Assembly: GCA_943362175.1 (NCBI GenBank)
Contig: CALRIU020000013.1
Span: 62,001-126,000 of the forward strand
Direction of reading: 5' to 3'
DNA from: UBA4416 sp943362175
GTDB lineage: Bacteria > Bacteroidota > Bacteroidia > B-17B0 > Aurantibacillaceae
Length of the DNA stretch: 64,000 bases
A model generated the notes under the pieces. It was not told the origin of the DNA, did no database searches, and saw only the letters and a program-made list of their open reading frames with translations. Every line of letters begins with the position of its first letter. Position 1 is the first letter of the stretch. Shown here in pieces: positions 42,501 through 49,600 of this stretch. Made by a program: the position numbers and the translations under genes.

Positions 42501-43625
42501 ATCAGATGCGCTGAAGCGGCTGCGTAATGCCAGGGTATTGACATAAAAGCCTATCTGGTCTTCAAGGTCGGCATGATCCCTTCCGGCAACGGGGCTGCCG
42601 ATGATCTGGTCTGTCTGGTTCGTATAGCGGTAGAGCAAGGCATTGACGGCAGCCAATAAGCCTATAAACAATGTTCCTCCTGAATTCTGAACGAATTGCT
42701 TGAAGTGACGTGCGGTGTCTTCCTCTATCACAAAATGGATCAGGCCACCGTTGTATGTTTTCACTGCCGGCCTCATCCGGTCGCCTTTCAGATCCAGAAC
42801 CGGTAAGTCGTCCTGGAACTGCTGCAGCCAATAGGCCTCATGTGCCGAATAGGCATCGCCCTTTAACTGGGCCTGTTCCCATGCGGCATAGTCTTTATAC
42901 TGAATGCGCAGGGGCGCCAGTTCAGGTTGTGCATTACTGCTGAATGCCTTGTATATAAGCAACAATTCCTTCAACATCACACTCGTAGACCATGCATCGG
43001 TGGTGATGTGATGCATACAGAGCCCGAGGGTGAACTGCTCATTGCCGGTTTGTATTAACGCGGCTTTTAAAAGAGGGCCTTTGTTCAGGTCAAAGGGAGT
43101 TTGAGCGATCCTGTTAACTTCACTCATCAGCCGCTCTTTGTTGGCGGAGAAAGCTCTTAAATCTATAAACTCCAGGTCAAATCCCGCTTCTTGCGTTGGC
43201 AGAATATACTGCCGGAGCTCTCCCCCCTCATTCTCCCTGAACAGCGTCCTTAAAATTTCGTGGCGCTCAATCAAAGCGGCAAAGGATTTCCGAAGGGCCT
43301 CATAATCGAATACCCCTTCAAAGGAATAAGTCCGCGCCATGTTGTAGGCAATGCTGCTTTCTTCCATCTGGCTCAGCACCCACAAGCGCTTTTGAGCGGA
43401 GGACACAGCATAGTCAGGAAGCTCGGGAAGCCTGTCAATATGAGCAGGCGCAGATCCCCGGAAATTCTTTAAGAAATGAATGATCTCCGTTTTCCGGTCT
43501 TTTATGGACACTAAATAGGCCTCCGGCAGCTGATCACTGTCATAACTGATTTCCAGCTCATCATCTACCAAACTAACATCTATATCGTTTCTCCTGAGTT
43601 CCTTGAGAAAATGTAATACGTTCAT
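27546..43625 (-). CDS. NRPS of five modules: (C-A-T)x5
   Basis: 5359 residues, the largest protein here. An N-terminal TubC-like docking segment (1-50) is followed by five C-A-T modules of about 1040 residues each. C motifs are HHITTDAWS, HHIVSDGWS, HHAILDGWS, HHIISDGWS and HHIISDGWS. Carrier sites are GGQSI, GGDSM, GAHSL, GGHSI and GGHSL. By-eye A codes are DAFFLGVTF (Ile/Val-like), DFWNIGMVH (Thr), DLYDFSLVW (Cys-like), DLTKIGEVG (Asn) and DSMTVGGIT (unassigned). The third C domain begins YPLTQIEQGMIYSS, the form seen in C domains that accept D-configured donors, yet no epimerisation domain precedes it. The fourth A domain has an unusual P-loop, TSGTTDKPRG. It receives its chain from the KS-AT-ACP protein and passes it to the hybrid protein. 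The C-terminal tail (DDIEKFSIND) looks like a docking peptide. Confidence 0.96.
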   Translation of the reverse strand: MNVLHFLKELRRNDIDVSLVDDELEISYDSDQLPEAYLVSIKDRKTEIIHFLKNFRGSAPAHIDRLPELPDYAVSSAQKRLWVLSQMEESSIAYNMARTYSFEGVFDYEALRKSFAALIERHEILRTLFRENEGGELRQYILPTQEAGFDLEFIDLRAFSANKERLMSEVNRIAQTPFDLNKGPLLKAALIQTGNEQFTLGLCMHHITTDAWSTSVMLKELLLIYKAFSSNAQPELAPLRIQYKDYAAWEQAQLKGDAYSAHEAYWLQQFQDDLPVLDLKGDRMRPAVKTYNGGLIHFVIEEDTARHFKQFVQNSGGTLFIGLLAAVNALLYRYTNQTDQIIGSPVAGRDHADLEDQIGFYVNTLALRSRFSASDSFRTLMQSVKASTLQAYEHQIYPFDELVDKLDLKRDMSRSALFDVMVALQNADVKESANIKKIGGIDIKSYESAEHIASKFDLIFNFVELDARRLGFSIEYNSDLYDPETIEKTGRHFIQLLNALLLFPDAEICKLAYISKSEEQLLTETFNNTRSNYPSAATIQGLFEEQVEKTPQSIALVFQENEWSYAALNHHANQLSHYLKKEHAIRPGDDVGIMLQRGDALILAVLSILKAGGVYIPIDPDFPEERIAYIRQDSQCKVLIDEAFLSRFSGIRENYSPENSSSVTTAASPAYILYTSGSTGAPKGVVVSHKNVIRLVKADNYVKLKGDEVILSTGAISFDATTFEYWGALLNGGRLVVCPQETLLDPALLEEEIVKQKVNTVFFTSGWFNQLVDTNIRVFKNLGTLLTGGDMVSIAHVHQLKNTYPGLRILHVYGPTENTTFSTCYPVDALTSVIPIGKPISNSTAYILDEFQQVVPVGVVGEICLGGDGVAIGYLNNDDATREKFILNPYRANDRLYRSGDMGRWLPDGTIEFIGRKDDQIKIRGYRIELGEIENALRGYAGIEKSLVIAKPNAHGEKTLVCYIAGRPDLIATDVKAYLGGKLPSYMIPEYIVVLEDFPLSSTGKTDRKRLPDPKEFLIETTIPHVEPVNADQQTLHSIWKEVLDRETVSIKDSFFEIGGQSIKAIRLINKISSAFGVKLEMRELFLKPVLEDQAILIRQKNTVISEIKASAKKDDYPLSSSQKRLWVLSHMEQGNVAYNIPGVYIFEGNLAIPALEQSFVSLINRHESLRTVFVENEEEGARQVIGPLVTQFSIPVASLEKTDKQQAEAKRLVEKEISLPFDLSKGPLIRAKLIQLQDHKYVFVYVIHHIVSDGWSVNVMINELLGFYQNVVTNRPDQMPALRIHYKDYAVWEQQQLNDEQLEKHRTYWINQFEGNIPLLELPGDYPRPAVKTYNGALIHKRMDPALVAGFMAFLQKEESTVFMGLLAAVNVLLYRYSDQTDIVIGSPVAGRNHIDLEDQIGFYVNTLALRNRFKNEDTYSTLLQQVKTRVLEAYEHQIYPFDRLVDELQLKRDMSRSALFDVMVVLHNKEAHKKESVFETGHLQVSLYGEAAHVASKFDLTFNFIEEGENLHFNIEYNTDLFHPATIEQYIKDFETLLSAVTSFPHTALNTLSYVNADSLKRIGQCLDNSGVNYPKTKTIVSLFEEQVAVWPSLMALKHGETTLTYQALNALSNQLAHYLKLTYGTKPEDRVGIRLTRSEWQVISILGILKAGAAYVPIDPEYPAERIEYMIADSNCKVVIDQQELDHFIRNAANYPDHNPEPELLPENLAYVIYTSGTTGMPKGVMVEHKNVVRLFINDQSLFDFNSSDVWTLFHSYCFDFSVWEIFGALLFGGKLIIVPSLVAKDPEAFLNVLVQNQVTVLNQTPTAFANLQQQVISRKSPGLDIRYVIFGGEALFPGMLKPWSLSYPGCRLINMYGITETTVHVTYKEIGISEIENNKSNIGIPIPTLSCYILDDSMQLRSIGVPGELYVGGDGVVRGYLNRDELTLERFIPSPFKEGERLYKTGDKAKLLYNGELEYLGRLDNQVKIRGYRVELGEIESAILQFPGIHSAVVVLKQLNGHVPDLIAYFVGSEKGASNQLPDYLRAKLPAYMLPSYYVEIETLPLNSNGKIDKRALPDPEGIALSLGKEYEAPVNAIEEKVVDVWAEVLRKDHPEISTKDNFFGLGGDSMKAIQVIAKLRKALSVDIDIITLYNSQTLKEFSAIIGEKEPGVFKSIDPVVSELEEIRNDVVKKDGDKLPEGWVDIYPLTQIEQGMIYSSILRPSEPVYYDQFNYFVKINDRNRLLEAVSVLVSRHDILRTRYYMKTFEQSVKVVMEHIDLPVCYDDISAKTQQEKEACLNEFLVEDGKKRFEFEGDILWRLNFIKIGPDDYYVVWSVHHAILDGWSVSVFITELSKLLSGDEGISRKAPANTYKDYCAILLSRQVRPDTRHYWETILRGYSRNKLPFNYKGVKISSLPGTKSLKKVLDPALISDVNKAVETYHVSYKAVCLAAHIYLMHVLCSEPTVVTGIVTHNRPEIEDAELILGCFLNTIPVSIDLKGIKTGKDLIRQVNDFLMNSKQHEIHLSEIASTIGDKPLTGNPIFDTLFNFTDFHSYTGLEGNDVLGSVDDLLLRHQIIGANEMTNTHFDVEVDKTLNSFSVKIKYLCSHFHEQDIAYALELYERTLRMIVSDDMEELNTSHVLSETEKKELTHTFNSTLQPYSKSKTIHQLFEEQAYKTPGHVALKQGDRELTYARLNQSANQLAFHLIENGVKPGEHIGLITGRNFEMIIGMFAILKAGATYVPVDPEYPENRKAYILRNSGISKVICDPANRLPESFHAIQQFDMEPDALAGYPDTDPGLRIDAAQLAYTIYTSGSTGQPKGVMIEHHSAVNLIEWVNSTFHVGEDDRLLFITSMCFDLSVYDIFGILASGGTLVIVRQEEVQDIRQLKRLLTDEKITFWDSVPTTMNYLVEELENYSQQQLRLVFLSGDWIPVQLPDKIKTHFPYAQVISLGGATEGTVWSNYYPVDSVDESWTSIPYGVPIANNFFYVLDENFGLVPKGVVGELFIGGTGVARGYANDAEKTSRSFVADPYRQDLGGRMYRTGDLGKMMPDGNLEFLGRKDNQVKIRGYRVELGEIESCLSKHAGIREAVVNVITDSNNIRQLCAYYVLKSELRVEEMKDYLRESLPSYMIPSYYLKMDALPLNSNGKIDRKKLPLPSAEQAALTHYKSPETQLEITLVDIWKSILKLNTIGVTDNVFDLGAHSLNVAAFINRVHRRLNVSVSLQQVFAEPTVSQQAKMIEQADELLFDKIPALPSKQGYELSSSQKRLWVLSQFKEATIAYNIYNVYRFDKHLDVKALEKSFSYLIGRHEVLRTRFIQNAEGIVSQIIQPVEQVKFAIGYEEISHESGQDKAVQELVERHIYAPFNLEEAPLLRALLVKLSDGSFVFAYTMHHIISDGWSLKLILNELLAIYSAYVKQELPSLAPLRIHYKDYAAWEQLQLTTSAYARHESYWLDQFSGELPVLELKGDHLRPAVKTYNGSLVHLAISEEASAGFKRLIQSQGATLFMGLLATVNTLLYKYTHQNDQIIGSPVSGRDHVDLEDQLGFYVNTLALRSRFEGADSYHDLLENIKKLTLSAYEHQLYPFDELVDKLSLKRDTSRSALFDIMIVLQNTDLVRQNEAEDPAARQINIEGYRSDIHLASKFDLTFNFIELGNSLHLSLEYNTDLYSRDTASRLVKHFETLIHAILANPETSLDKLEYITAQEKTQLLDEFNHTAKPFPKGDTVLSLFEEQVKRVPGNLALALKETEYSYAQVNDLANRFANYLKTQHHIQKNDLIGVKLERSEWIVVVILGILKAGAAYVPIDTGYSADKIAYIVSDAQLPLVIEESTLRRFTESQAQYETGSTPVSLAETDPAYVIYTSGTTDKPRGVLVSHGSLSNYLNWASAYYFTQPTEGNFGLFSSLSFDLTVTSLFLPLIRGRFLELYDPELNVSETLVQYLTSPRKPDAIKLTPSHLRLFDEMNLEETAVRKVIVGGEVLYQSHIDSIRAINNEIEIYNEYGPTEATVGCVVEKVSGEPVLIGKPIANTEIFILDGQLQVVALGIIGELYISGKCLALGYLNKPGLTAAKFIEHPFRKGEKLYKTGDMGRWQDNGRIEYLGRTDDEVKIRGHRVLLSEIENSLLNHEHVSSAVVVVYADQKGEQELVAYVVYEKPFPASGLRAYLNERLPAFMVPSYIVEIEKMPLTVNGKINKQALPPPDKTTSGARALVAPQNQLEAALVPIWEHILKKQPIGIDDNFFELGGHSINAINLINRIHREIGLRLEINSMFNHATIRDQAAFISLENPAAYESIPNVPVQESYELSASQQRLWLIQKIHPNTTTYNMNGKVDMGPGLEVMLYKEALEELTQRHEVLRTVFLEKDGIPSQKIMDRVEVSLDLRTIDSQDEDRMIQDLKELETAVFNQVFDLAVWPLMKVVLVKHARGYRLIYSMHHIISDGWSMEVFEKDLHAIYQGKISGSPPQLPDLAIQYKDFAHWQNKLLKNPASNRHEDYWMTKLAGDLPQLRLPVDINSSNVAQPETGIYNTFIENTVFQKIKQFTADQRMSNFALYTACFKILLYGLSGQKDLIIGTPAVNRSREEVQDLIGFFLNTLMLRDQLDPDKRFIDFLQQVNKTVMDGLEHQAYPFENLLEKLNIPRDFNQFPISPVFLNMLSFNLKNEDSISDFTSRHALVPGDGKVDLECYFREFVNGVSISCSYKTRLFRKETIAYWMESFKQIVSGVVLNPEIQIREIDCFESRQPARPAPKPKDSFVFFEEKDIFQSIVSRFEEQVENHPEATAIFQDGTEISYKTLNERANALAQRIMEHSGLREQNIALLLDHGFSGITGMLGVLKSGNVYVPLDPEYPEDRLSYMLKDSGCRMILVDQSTVKLASDLSNSGQLKCIDISGLTPQQQNPGIAIAKESKAYILYTSGSTGEPKGVVQAHKNVLHFIRVYTNNLHLHAADRISLLPTYSFDSSVMDIYGALLNGAALYVYHLKKEGIENLANWILANNVSIIHTVPTIYRYFVNTLNGVVFKSVRLVVLGGEAVYLNDFEQFKKHFVPGALLINGYGPTESTITLQKFLDHDTVLTGRNVPIGYQVADTKVWLITKENKEARVYEEGEIVYESDYLALEYFNKPEETGAVFTKNPVTLENRVYRSRDLGRRLPDGEIEFLGRMDGQVKLNGVRIELSEIEFHLLKIEAIEEAIVLLKWIGDKPLLVAYLKVNEQIPENKIRQGLSLALPLYMIPSVYLFMDVFPLTPTGKISRLSLPEPPVPEAAAMEYVAPQTELEKHMTQLWHEVLGVEPEKISVDSNFFLLGGHSLKAIGLISRISSAFSVEIKPVVFFNGPTIRELCMEIEKIEWVNSDRSKSDELNDDIEKFSIND

Positions 43626-43630
43626 CCTGA

Positions 43631-46600
43631 CTATATTTTAATTTTAAAATTCCTGTCTTTTTTCGTTAAAAACAGTTTTAAATCATCTACTTCCAATGCG
43701 ATTAACTTAATGGTTCTTTTTTCAAAGAAGCTTTTGACGGTCAGCTGCACTTCATATTCTTTCATGATTTTTTTCAGGATCATCATGGCTTTTAAAGAAT
43801 CGCCTCCCAGCTCAAAAAAGTCGTCCTCTACCCCAATCGCCTCTATATTAAAGAAGGATCCGAAAATAGCGGCAAGTTGTGTTTCAGTATCCGTAGCCGG
43901 CGCCACATAATCAGCGCTTAAATGCGGACGGTCTTTTCTCACAATCGTATCCTGCGCGGTCTCTTCCTGCGGATCGCTTTCCGGTTCTGAACCAGCCAGG
44001 TGCTTGAAGGGGTTAACGGTTGCCCGGAATTTTATTTTTTCAAACGAATACGTTGGCACCGGGATTTTTTTTCGTTGTTCGTTTTTATAATATGCCTTCC
44101 AATCGATAGAGAGCCCATGACACCACAGGTGTCCGAGACGGCTTGTCAGATATTCCCCGTCATGGCATTTTTCATTTGGATGCCTGACCAAGTTTAGCCC
44201 CAAAACATCCTGTGCATGTTTTTGCTGACGCAATAAGGTACTTAAGGAATGTCCTCCGCCAATTTCAATAAATACCAGTTCCTTATTTAAGGCAAGCAAT
44301 GTGTTGATGCCATTTGAAAATCGAACGGTTTCGCGCATGTGCCTTAACCAATACTCTACAGAAACAGCTTCGGCATCCTGTATGAAATTCCCGGTGAGGT
44401 TGGAAATAAACGGGATCCGGGGTGCCGACCTCGTGATTTCAGCGACCTCATTCCTGTAGGCCGGCAATACCGTTTCCACCAGGGAAGAGTGCCCGGCATG
44501 CGAGGCGTACAGGCGGATGTATGAAATATCCTCTTTCTCCAGCCTGGCGGTTAATTCCGACATGACGTTCAGGCTCCCTGAAAACACCACCTGGTGTGGG
44601 CCGTTAACCGCCGCTATTGAAATATCTTTCGTACAGTATGCCTGTGCTTCCTCTTCTGTTACAGGAACACTGATCATTAATCCGTTTTCTGTTTCGGACA
44701 GCAGCTGCCCCCGTTTGACAACCAGGTACAAGGCATCTTCAAAACTCATGACGCCGCTCAGGCATGCGGCGATGTATTCCCCTACGCTATGGCCAATCAT
44801 ATACTGCGGGTTCAGCCCCCACGACATGATCAACCGGGATAAGGAATATCCGAACAAAAAGATCATGGGTTGCGTGTGAACCATGTGATTGATGTCATGG
44901 CTTCCGTTCTCAGGAAATATAATTCCGGCATAGTCTACGCCGGTCATTTTTTTCAGTAAAGAAAAACCTTCATCCATCGTTTCCCGGAATAAGGCCTCTG
45001 TGAGGTACAGATCCCTTCCCATGCCTGAGTATTGGGAACCCGCTCCTGAAAACATAAACACCACAGATGGATGGTCTCTGAAACTCCGTATCACCTTATC
45101 CTCTGTATGCGCATGGGAAAGCTTAGCCATCAGCTCCTGTTTATCCTTATAGACAATGCTTCTCCGGTAAGTAAAGGGTTTTCTGGCAGTCTGATAGGTA
45201 TAGGCCATATCTGCCAGGTTGACCCCTTCCTCGGAAAGAAGAAATTCATTCAGGCTGTCTGCCTGCGCCTGTAATGAGTTTTTGGTTTTAGCGCTTAAGG
45301 TCAGGACCTTAAACTCACGGCTGTTGTTGTCATGCGTCCTTGGTGGCGCTTCTTCCAATACAATGTGGGCATTGGTTCCTCCTATTCCAAATGAGCTGAC
45401 ACCGGCTCTTAACGGCTGCCCCTCTTTTTGTTTCCAGGCACATGCTTCATCATTTAAATAAAATCCGGCAGGGGCTTTAGCCAAAATGGATTTATCCGAA
45501 TAAACAACCGGCGGCAATGTCTTTGAATTCAGGGCCAGCACCGTTTTAATAAAGCCTGCTACTCCTGCCGCAACATCAAGGTGCCCGATGTTTGATTTAA
45601 CAGCCCCCAGCGCGCAGGAATAACTTGCTTCATTTGCAAATACATTCTTCAATGCCGCCAGCTCTATGGGGTCTCCTAACTTTGTGCCTGTTCCATGTGT
45701 TTCTATATAGGATATGGATCCGGGTTTTACCCTCGCCACTTTCTGGGCTATCTTAATACATTCTGCCTGCCCATCTACGCTTGGGGCCGTGTATCCGACT
45801 TTCCTGTTCCCATCGTTATTGATGGCGCTTCCCTTTATAATGGCATAAATGTAATCCCCGTCTTTTACCGCTTCCTGCAGACGCTTTAAGACAACGGCGC
45901 CTGTTCCTTCTCCGGGCATGGTACCTGTCGAATCTGAGTTAAAAGCCCGGCAGCTCCCGTCATCTGAAAAGATCCTGCTCTCGTCATAAAAGTAACCTTC
46001 CTTTTCTTTAGAGCTAAAAGAAACGCCACCTGCAACAGCCACTTCGCATTCTCCGGTGAGGAGGCTACGGCCGGCCATGTGAATGGCTACCAGGGAGGTA
46101 GAACAGGCCGTATCAACATATACTACCGGTCCTTTTAAATTCAGCTTATAGGAAATAAGGCTGTTCAAAAATTTAATATCCCCTAATTGCAGGGCACTGA
46201 ATGAGTCGATGTCGTTTTTATTCTGGTTCATCAGCGTGTAGCCTTTCCAGTAAGGATTATCACTGCCTCCTGCAAACAGGCCGATGACTTTTTTATCCAG
46301 ATCGTTGGTCATATTTGCATCTTCCAGGGCTTTCCATACCGTCTCGTGAAACATGCGTGACTGAGGATCCATAAGGGCCGCCTCGACCGGGGGATAATTA
46401 AAAAAGTTCGAGTCAAACTGATCGGGATGATCCATCATGCAGTACGAGGAGATGTAGCGCTTTTTCTGCTCATCGTTTAAGGACAGGCTTACTGATTTCA
46501 GGGCATCAACTTCTGCTGAGGATTTCTCCTTATGCAGGATATTATTCCAAAACTGTATTTTGTTCTCTGCACCGGGAACCTTCAGTGCAACACCGATCAC

Positions 46601-46636
46601 GGCAATTTCGAACCCACTATAATTTGTATTACTCAT
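43631..46636 (-). CDS. Type I PKS single module: KS-AT-ACP
   Basis: 1001 residues. KS (8-432) is complete: Cys178 in TACSTS, His314 in HGTGTKLGDP and His352 in NIGHLD. AT (525-830) has FSGAGSQYSGMG and GHSVGEY (Ser617), but reads HAGH at 713-716 where malonyl enzymes have HAFH and methylmalonyl enzymes YASH. ACP carries Ser947 in ELGGDSLKAM. There is no KR, DH, ER or methyltransferase between AT and ACP, so the new beta-keto group should stay unless acted on in trans. It extends the peptidyl chain from the Val module of the preceding protein, giving a beta-keto gamma-amino acid unit. The extender could be malonyl- or a substituted malonyl-CoA. The gene overlaps its upstream neighbour by 8 bp and is 5 bp before the next. 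Confidence 0.95.
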   Translation of the reverse strand: MSNTNYSGFEIAVIGVALKVPGAENKIQFWNNILHKEKSSAEVDALKSVSLSLNDEQKKRYISSYCMMDHPDQFDSNFFNYPPVEAALMDPQSRMFHETVWKALEDANMTNDLDKKVIGLFAGGSDNPYWKGYTLMNQNKNDIDSFSALQLGDIKFLNSLISYKLNLKGPVVYVDTACSTSLVAIHMAGRSLLTGECEVAVAGGVSFSSKEKEGYFYDESRIFSDDGSCRAFNSDSTGTMPGEGTGAVVLKRLQEAVKDGDYIYAIIKGSAINNDGNRKVGYTAPSVDGQAECIKIAQKVARVKPGSISYIETHGTGTKLGDPIELAALKNVFANEASYSCALGAVKSNIGHLDVAAGVAGFIKTVLALNSKTLPPVVYSDKSILAKAPAGFYLNDEACAWKQKEGQPLRAGVSSFGIGGTNAHIVLEEAPPRTHDNNSREFKVLTLSAKTKNSLQAQADSLNEFLLSEEGVNLADMAYTYQTARKPFTYRRSIVYKDKQELMAKLSHAHTEDKVIRSFRDHPSVVFMFSGAGSQYSGMGRDLYLTEALFRETMDEGFSLLKKMTGVDYAGIIFPENGSHDINHMVHTQPMIFLFGYSLSRLIMSWGLNPQYMIGHSVGEYIAACLSGVMSFEDALYLVVKRGQLLSETENGLMISVPVTEEEAQAYCTKDISIAAVNGPHQVVFSGSLNVMSELTARLEKEDISYIRLYASHAGHSSLVETVLPAYRNEVAEITRSAPRIPFISNLTGNFIQDAEAVSVEYWLRHMRETVRFSNGINTLLALNKELVFIEIGGGHSLSTLLRQQKHAQDVLGLNLVRHPNEKCHDGEYLTSRLGHLWCHGLSIDWKAYYKNEQRKKIPVPTYSFEKIKFRATVNPFKHLAGSEPESDPQEETAQDTIVRKDRPHLSADYVAPATDTETQLAAIFGSFFNIEAIGVEDDFFELGGDSLKAMMILKKIMKEYEVQLTVKSFFEKRTIKLIALEVDDLKLFLTKKDRNFKIKI

Positions 46637-49600
46637 TCTGAAGTTTATTAAAATCCAATATTGTATTTTGAAAGATGTTCATGGAATCCTCTATTTTTTC
46701 CTCATCCAGGATATCTACCGGAACGGAAGCGGTCATGTATTCAGCCATTTTCCTTATGGTGGGAAACCTGAACAGGGTCACAACCTGATCGGTCCTGCCA
46801 AAATGCTGGTTCAGCTGTTTGCTTAACCGGATCATTTTAATAGAATTAATCCCCATATCAAAGAAATTGTCCTGAACGCTGATGCTCTCTTTTGACAAAA
46901 GCGTGAGGATGATCTGAAGGATTTCCTCCTCTATTTTATTGATGGGCTTCACATGCTCTGTTCCTGCCGGCATGCTATCTTCCGAAGGCTCAGGCAGGGC
47001 CTTATAATCAATTTTGCCATTGGCCGTCAAAGGAAATTCGGGCACCCGGATGTAACAGTCAGGATGCATGTATAAAGGTAACCTGGCGCTCAGGAACTCC
47101 TTTATTTCGATAGTGCTTGGCTCTTTACCGGCCACCAGGTAGGCAATCAGCTGCTTATCCCTGTCTTTCTGCCCGGTATATAAAACCAGCGCTTCGTTTA
47201 TGCCCGGCATATCCTGTAAGACCGATTTAATTTCACCTAACTCTACCCGGTATCCTCTTATTTTTACCTGGCCGTCTCTTCTTCCGAAAAATTCGATATT
47301 CCCATCCGGCAACCATCTGCCCATATCGCCGCTCTTGTACAGGCGCTCGTTTTTTTTGTACGGGTTGTCAATGAATTTTTCGAACGTTGTTCCGGGATTA
47401 TTTAAATAGCCTATCGCAACTCCATCTCCGCCCAGGAACAGCTCTCCGATAATGCCAACCGGCACCAGTTGCCCATAATCATCAAAAATATAGACGCTGC
47501 TGTTGGATACGGGCTTTCCTATTGGGATAGAAGGCATCGGCTGTTCAACAGGGTAGCATGCCGAAAAGGTTGTGTTTTCCGTAGGCCCGTAACCGTTAAT
47601 GATCCTGAGCCCGGGATATTCCTGCTTTAATTTTTGTATATGAACAGGAGAAATAACATCTCCCCCGGTTAAGAGCAGCCTTAACTTCGCAAACACGCCG
47701 GGATGCGTATCCACCAGCTGATTAAGCCAACCGGCCGTAAACCACATGGTGTTTACTTGTCTTTTGTCTATTTCTTTTGTTAACAGCTCCGGATCCAGCA
47801 ATTGCTCCTGGCGGCACAAAACAAGAGTTCCTCCGTTCAATAAGGCTCCCCAATATTCGAATGTGGTGGCATCAAAAGAGATAGCGCCTGTAGATAAGAT
47901 CACTTCGTCGCCTTTCAGCTTTGCATAATTATCTGCTTTTACCAGACGAATCACATTTTTATGGCTCACCATCACTCCTTTGGGCTGCCCGGTAGAGCCA
48001 GAGGTGTATAACACATAGGCCGGAGCGTCCGAAGAAATAGCATGCGGCTCATTCTCTTCGCTGTAATTTTGCTGAACTTCAAAAAAACGGGAAAGGAGGG
48101 CCTCATCGATTACCACTTTCAATCCTCCGTCACGCTTCATGTAATCGATCCTGCTTTCAGGGGCCTGTGGATCGATGGGAACGTATACACATCCCGACTT
48201 CAGGATGCTTAAGACCGAAAGGATCAGCCGGTCGCTCCGGTCCAGCAAAATCCCGATCAGGTCATGCGCCTGTAGCGCAAACCCGTTTTGCAGATAACGG
48301 CTAAACCGGTTGGCCAGCCCATTTAATGAGGCATAAGTATATTCCTTCTCTTCAAATAGCAGGGCTATCTTATCCGGACTTTGCTCCACCTGCTCCTCAA
48401 ACAGTGCTGCTATTGTTTTGCCACCAGGGTAAGGGGCAGCCGTATCATTAAAGCCATACAGCAATTGCGCCGTTTCTTCCTTGCCAAGGTAAGGAAGCTT
48501 ATCAAGCATTTTGTCAGGCTCTGCAAGCGCGGCATCCATCAATTGAAGGAAATGCCTGCCTGCTTTTTCTACGGTTTCCTGCCGATAGATATCGGAGTTG
48601 TATTCAATCTGAAATAACAGATCATTGCCTGATTCTATAAACTCAAAGGTGAAATCAAATTTGCTTGATGTTTTATGACTTTCCGATAAGACAATTTCTG
48701 TATCACCGGGTAGTTTTTCCGCTATGGCATGTGAGAAGTTGTTACTTCGCAAGGTCAGCATCACATCAAAAAGAACACTGCGGCTTATATCCTTCGTTAA
48801 TTCCAATGAATCGATCAGCTCATCAAAAGGATAGATCTGGTGTGTGTAGGCTTCCAGGGTGAGCGTTTTAACGATGCCGAATAGATCGCGGAAGCTGCTG
48901 CCTGCTTTAAAGCGGGTTCTTAATGCCAGTGTATTCACATAAAATCCGACCTGGTCCTCTAAGTCAACATGATTGCGGCCGGCTATCGGACTACCGATAA
49001 TCTGATCTGTTTGACCGGTATAGCGGTAGAACAATGTGTTTACCACAGCCAGCAATCCCATAAAAAGAGTTCCTCCTTCCGCCTGAACAAAGTTTCTCAA
49101 CCCGGCTAAGGTCTCAGGAGGCACTGCCAGCTTCACAAGGCCTCCATGATAGGTTTTGATGGCCGGACGCGGATAATCTCCTTTAAGCGATAATACCGGC
49201 AACTCTCCTGCAAACTGCTGAAGCCAGTAGGATTCGTGCGATTTAAAATCAGCATGCTGCATCTGCTCCTGCTCCCAGGCAGCATAATCCTTGTACTGTA
49301 TCCTCAAAGGTTTTAATGTGCTGTCCGTTCCGTTACGGTATGCTATGTATAAGCTTAAAAGGTCCTTAATTAAAACTTCCATCGACCATCCATCGCAAAT
49401 GATGTGATGGATCACTAACACAAGGATATGCCTTTCTTCCGAGCGCTTCATGACACTCAGCCTGTACAAAGGCCCTTCAGAAACATCAAACGCTTTGGCT
49501 ATTTCTTCCCGGATATGCTGCTGCACCTCCTCCTCAGAACAGGATGACACATCATGATATGCCATTCCCGGTTCCTGAGCCGGAGCAATCACCTGTTCGA

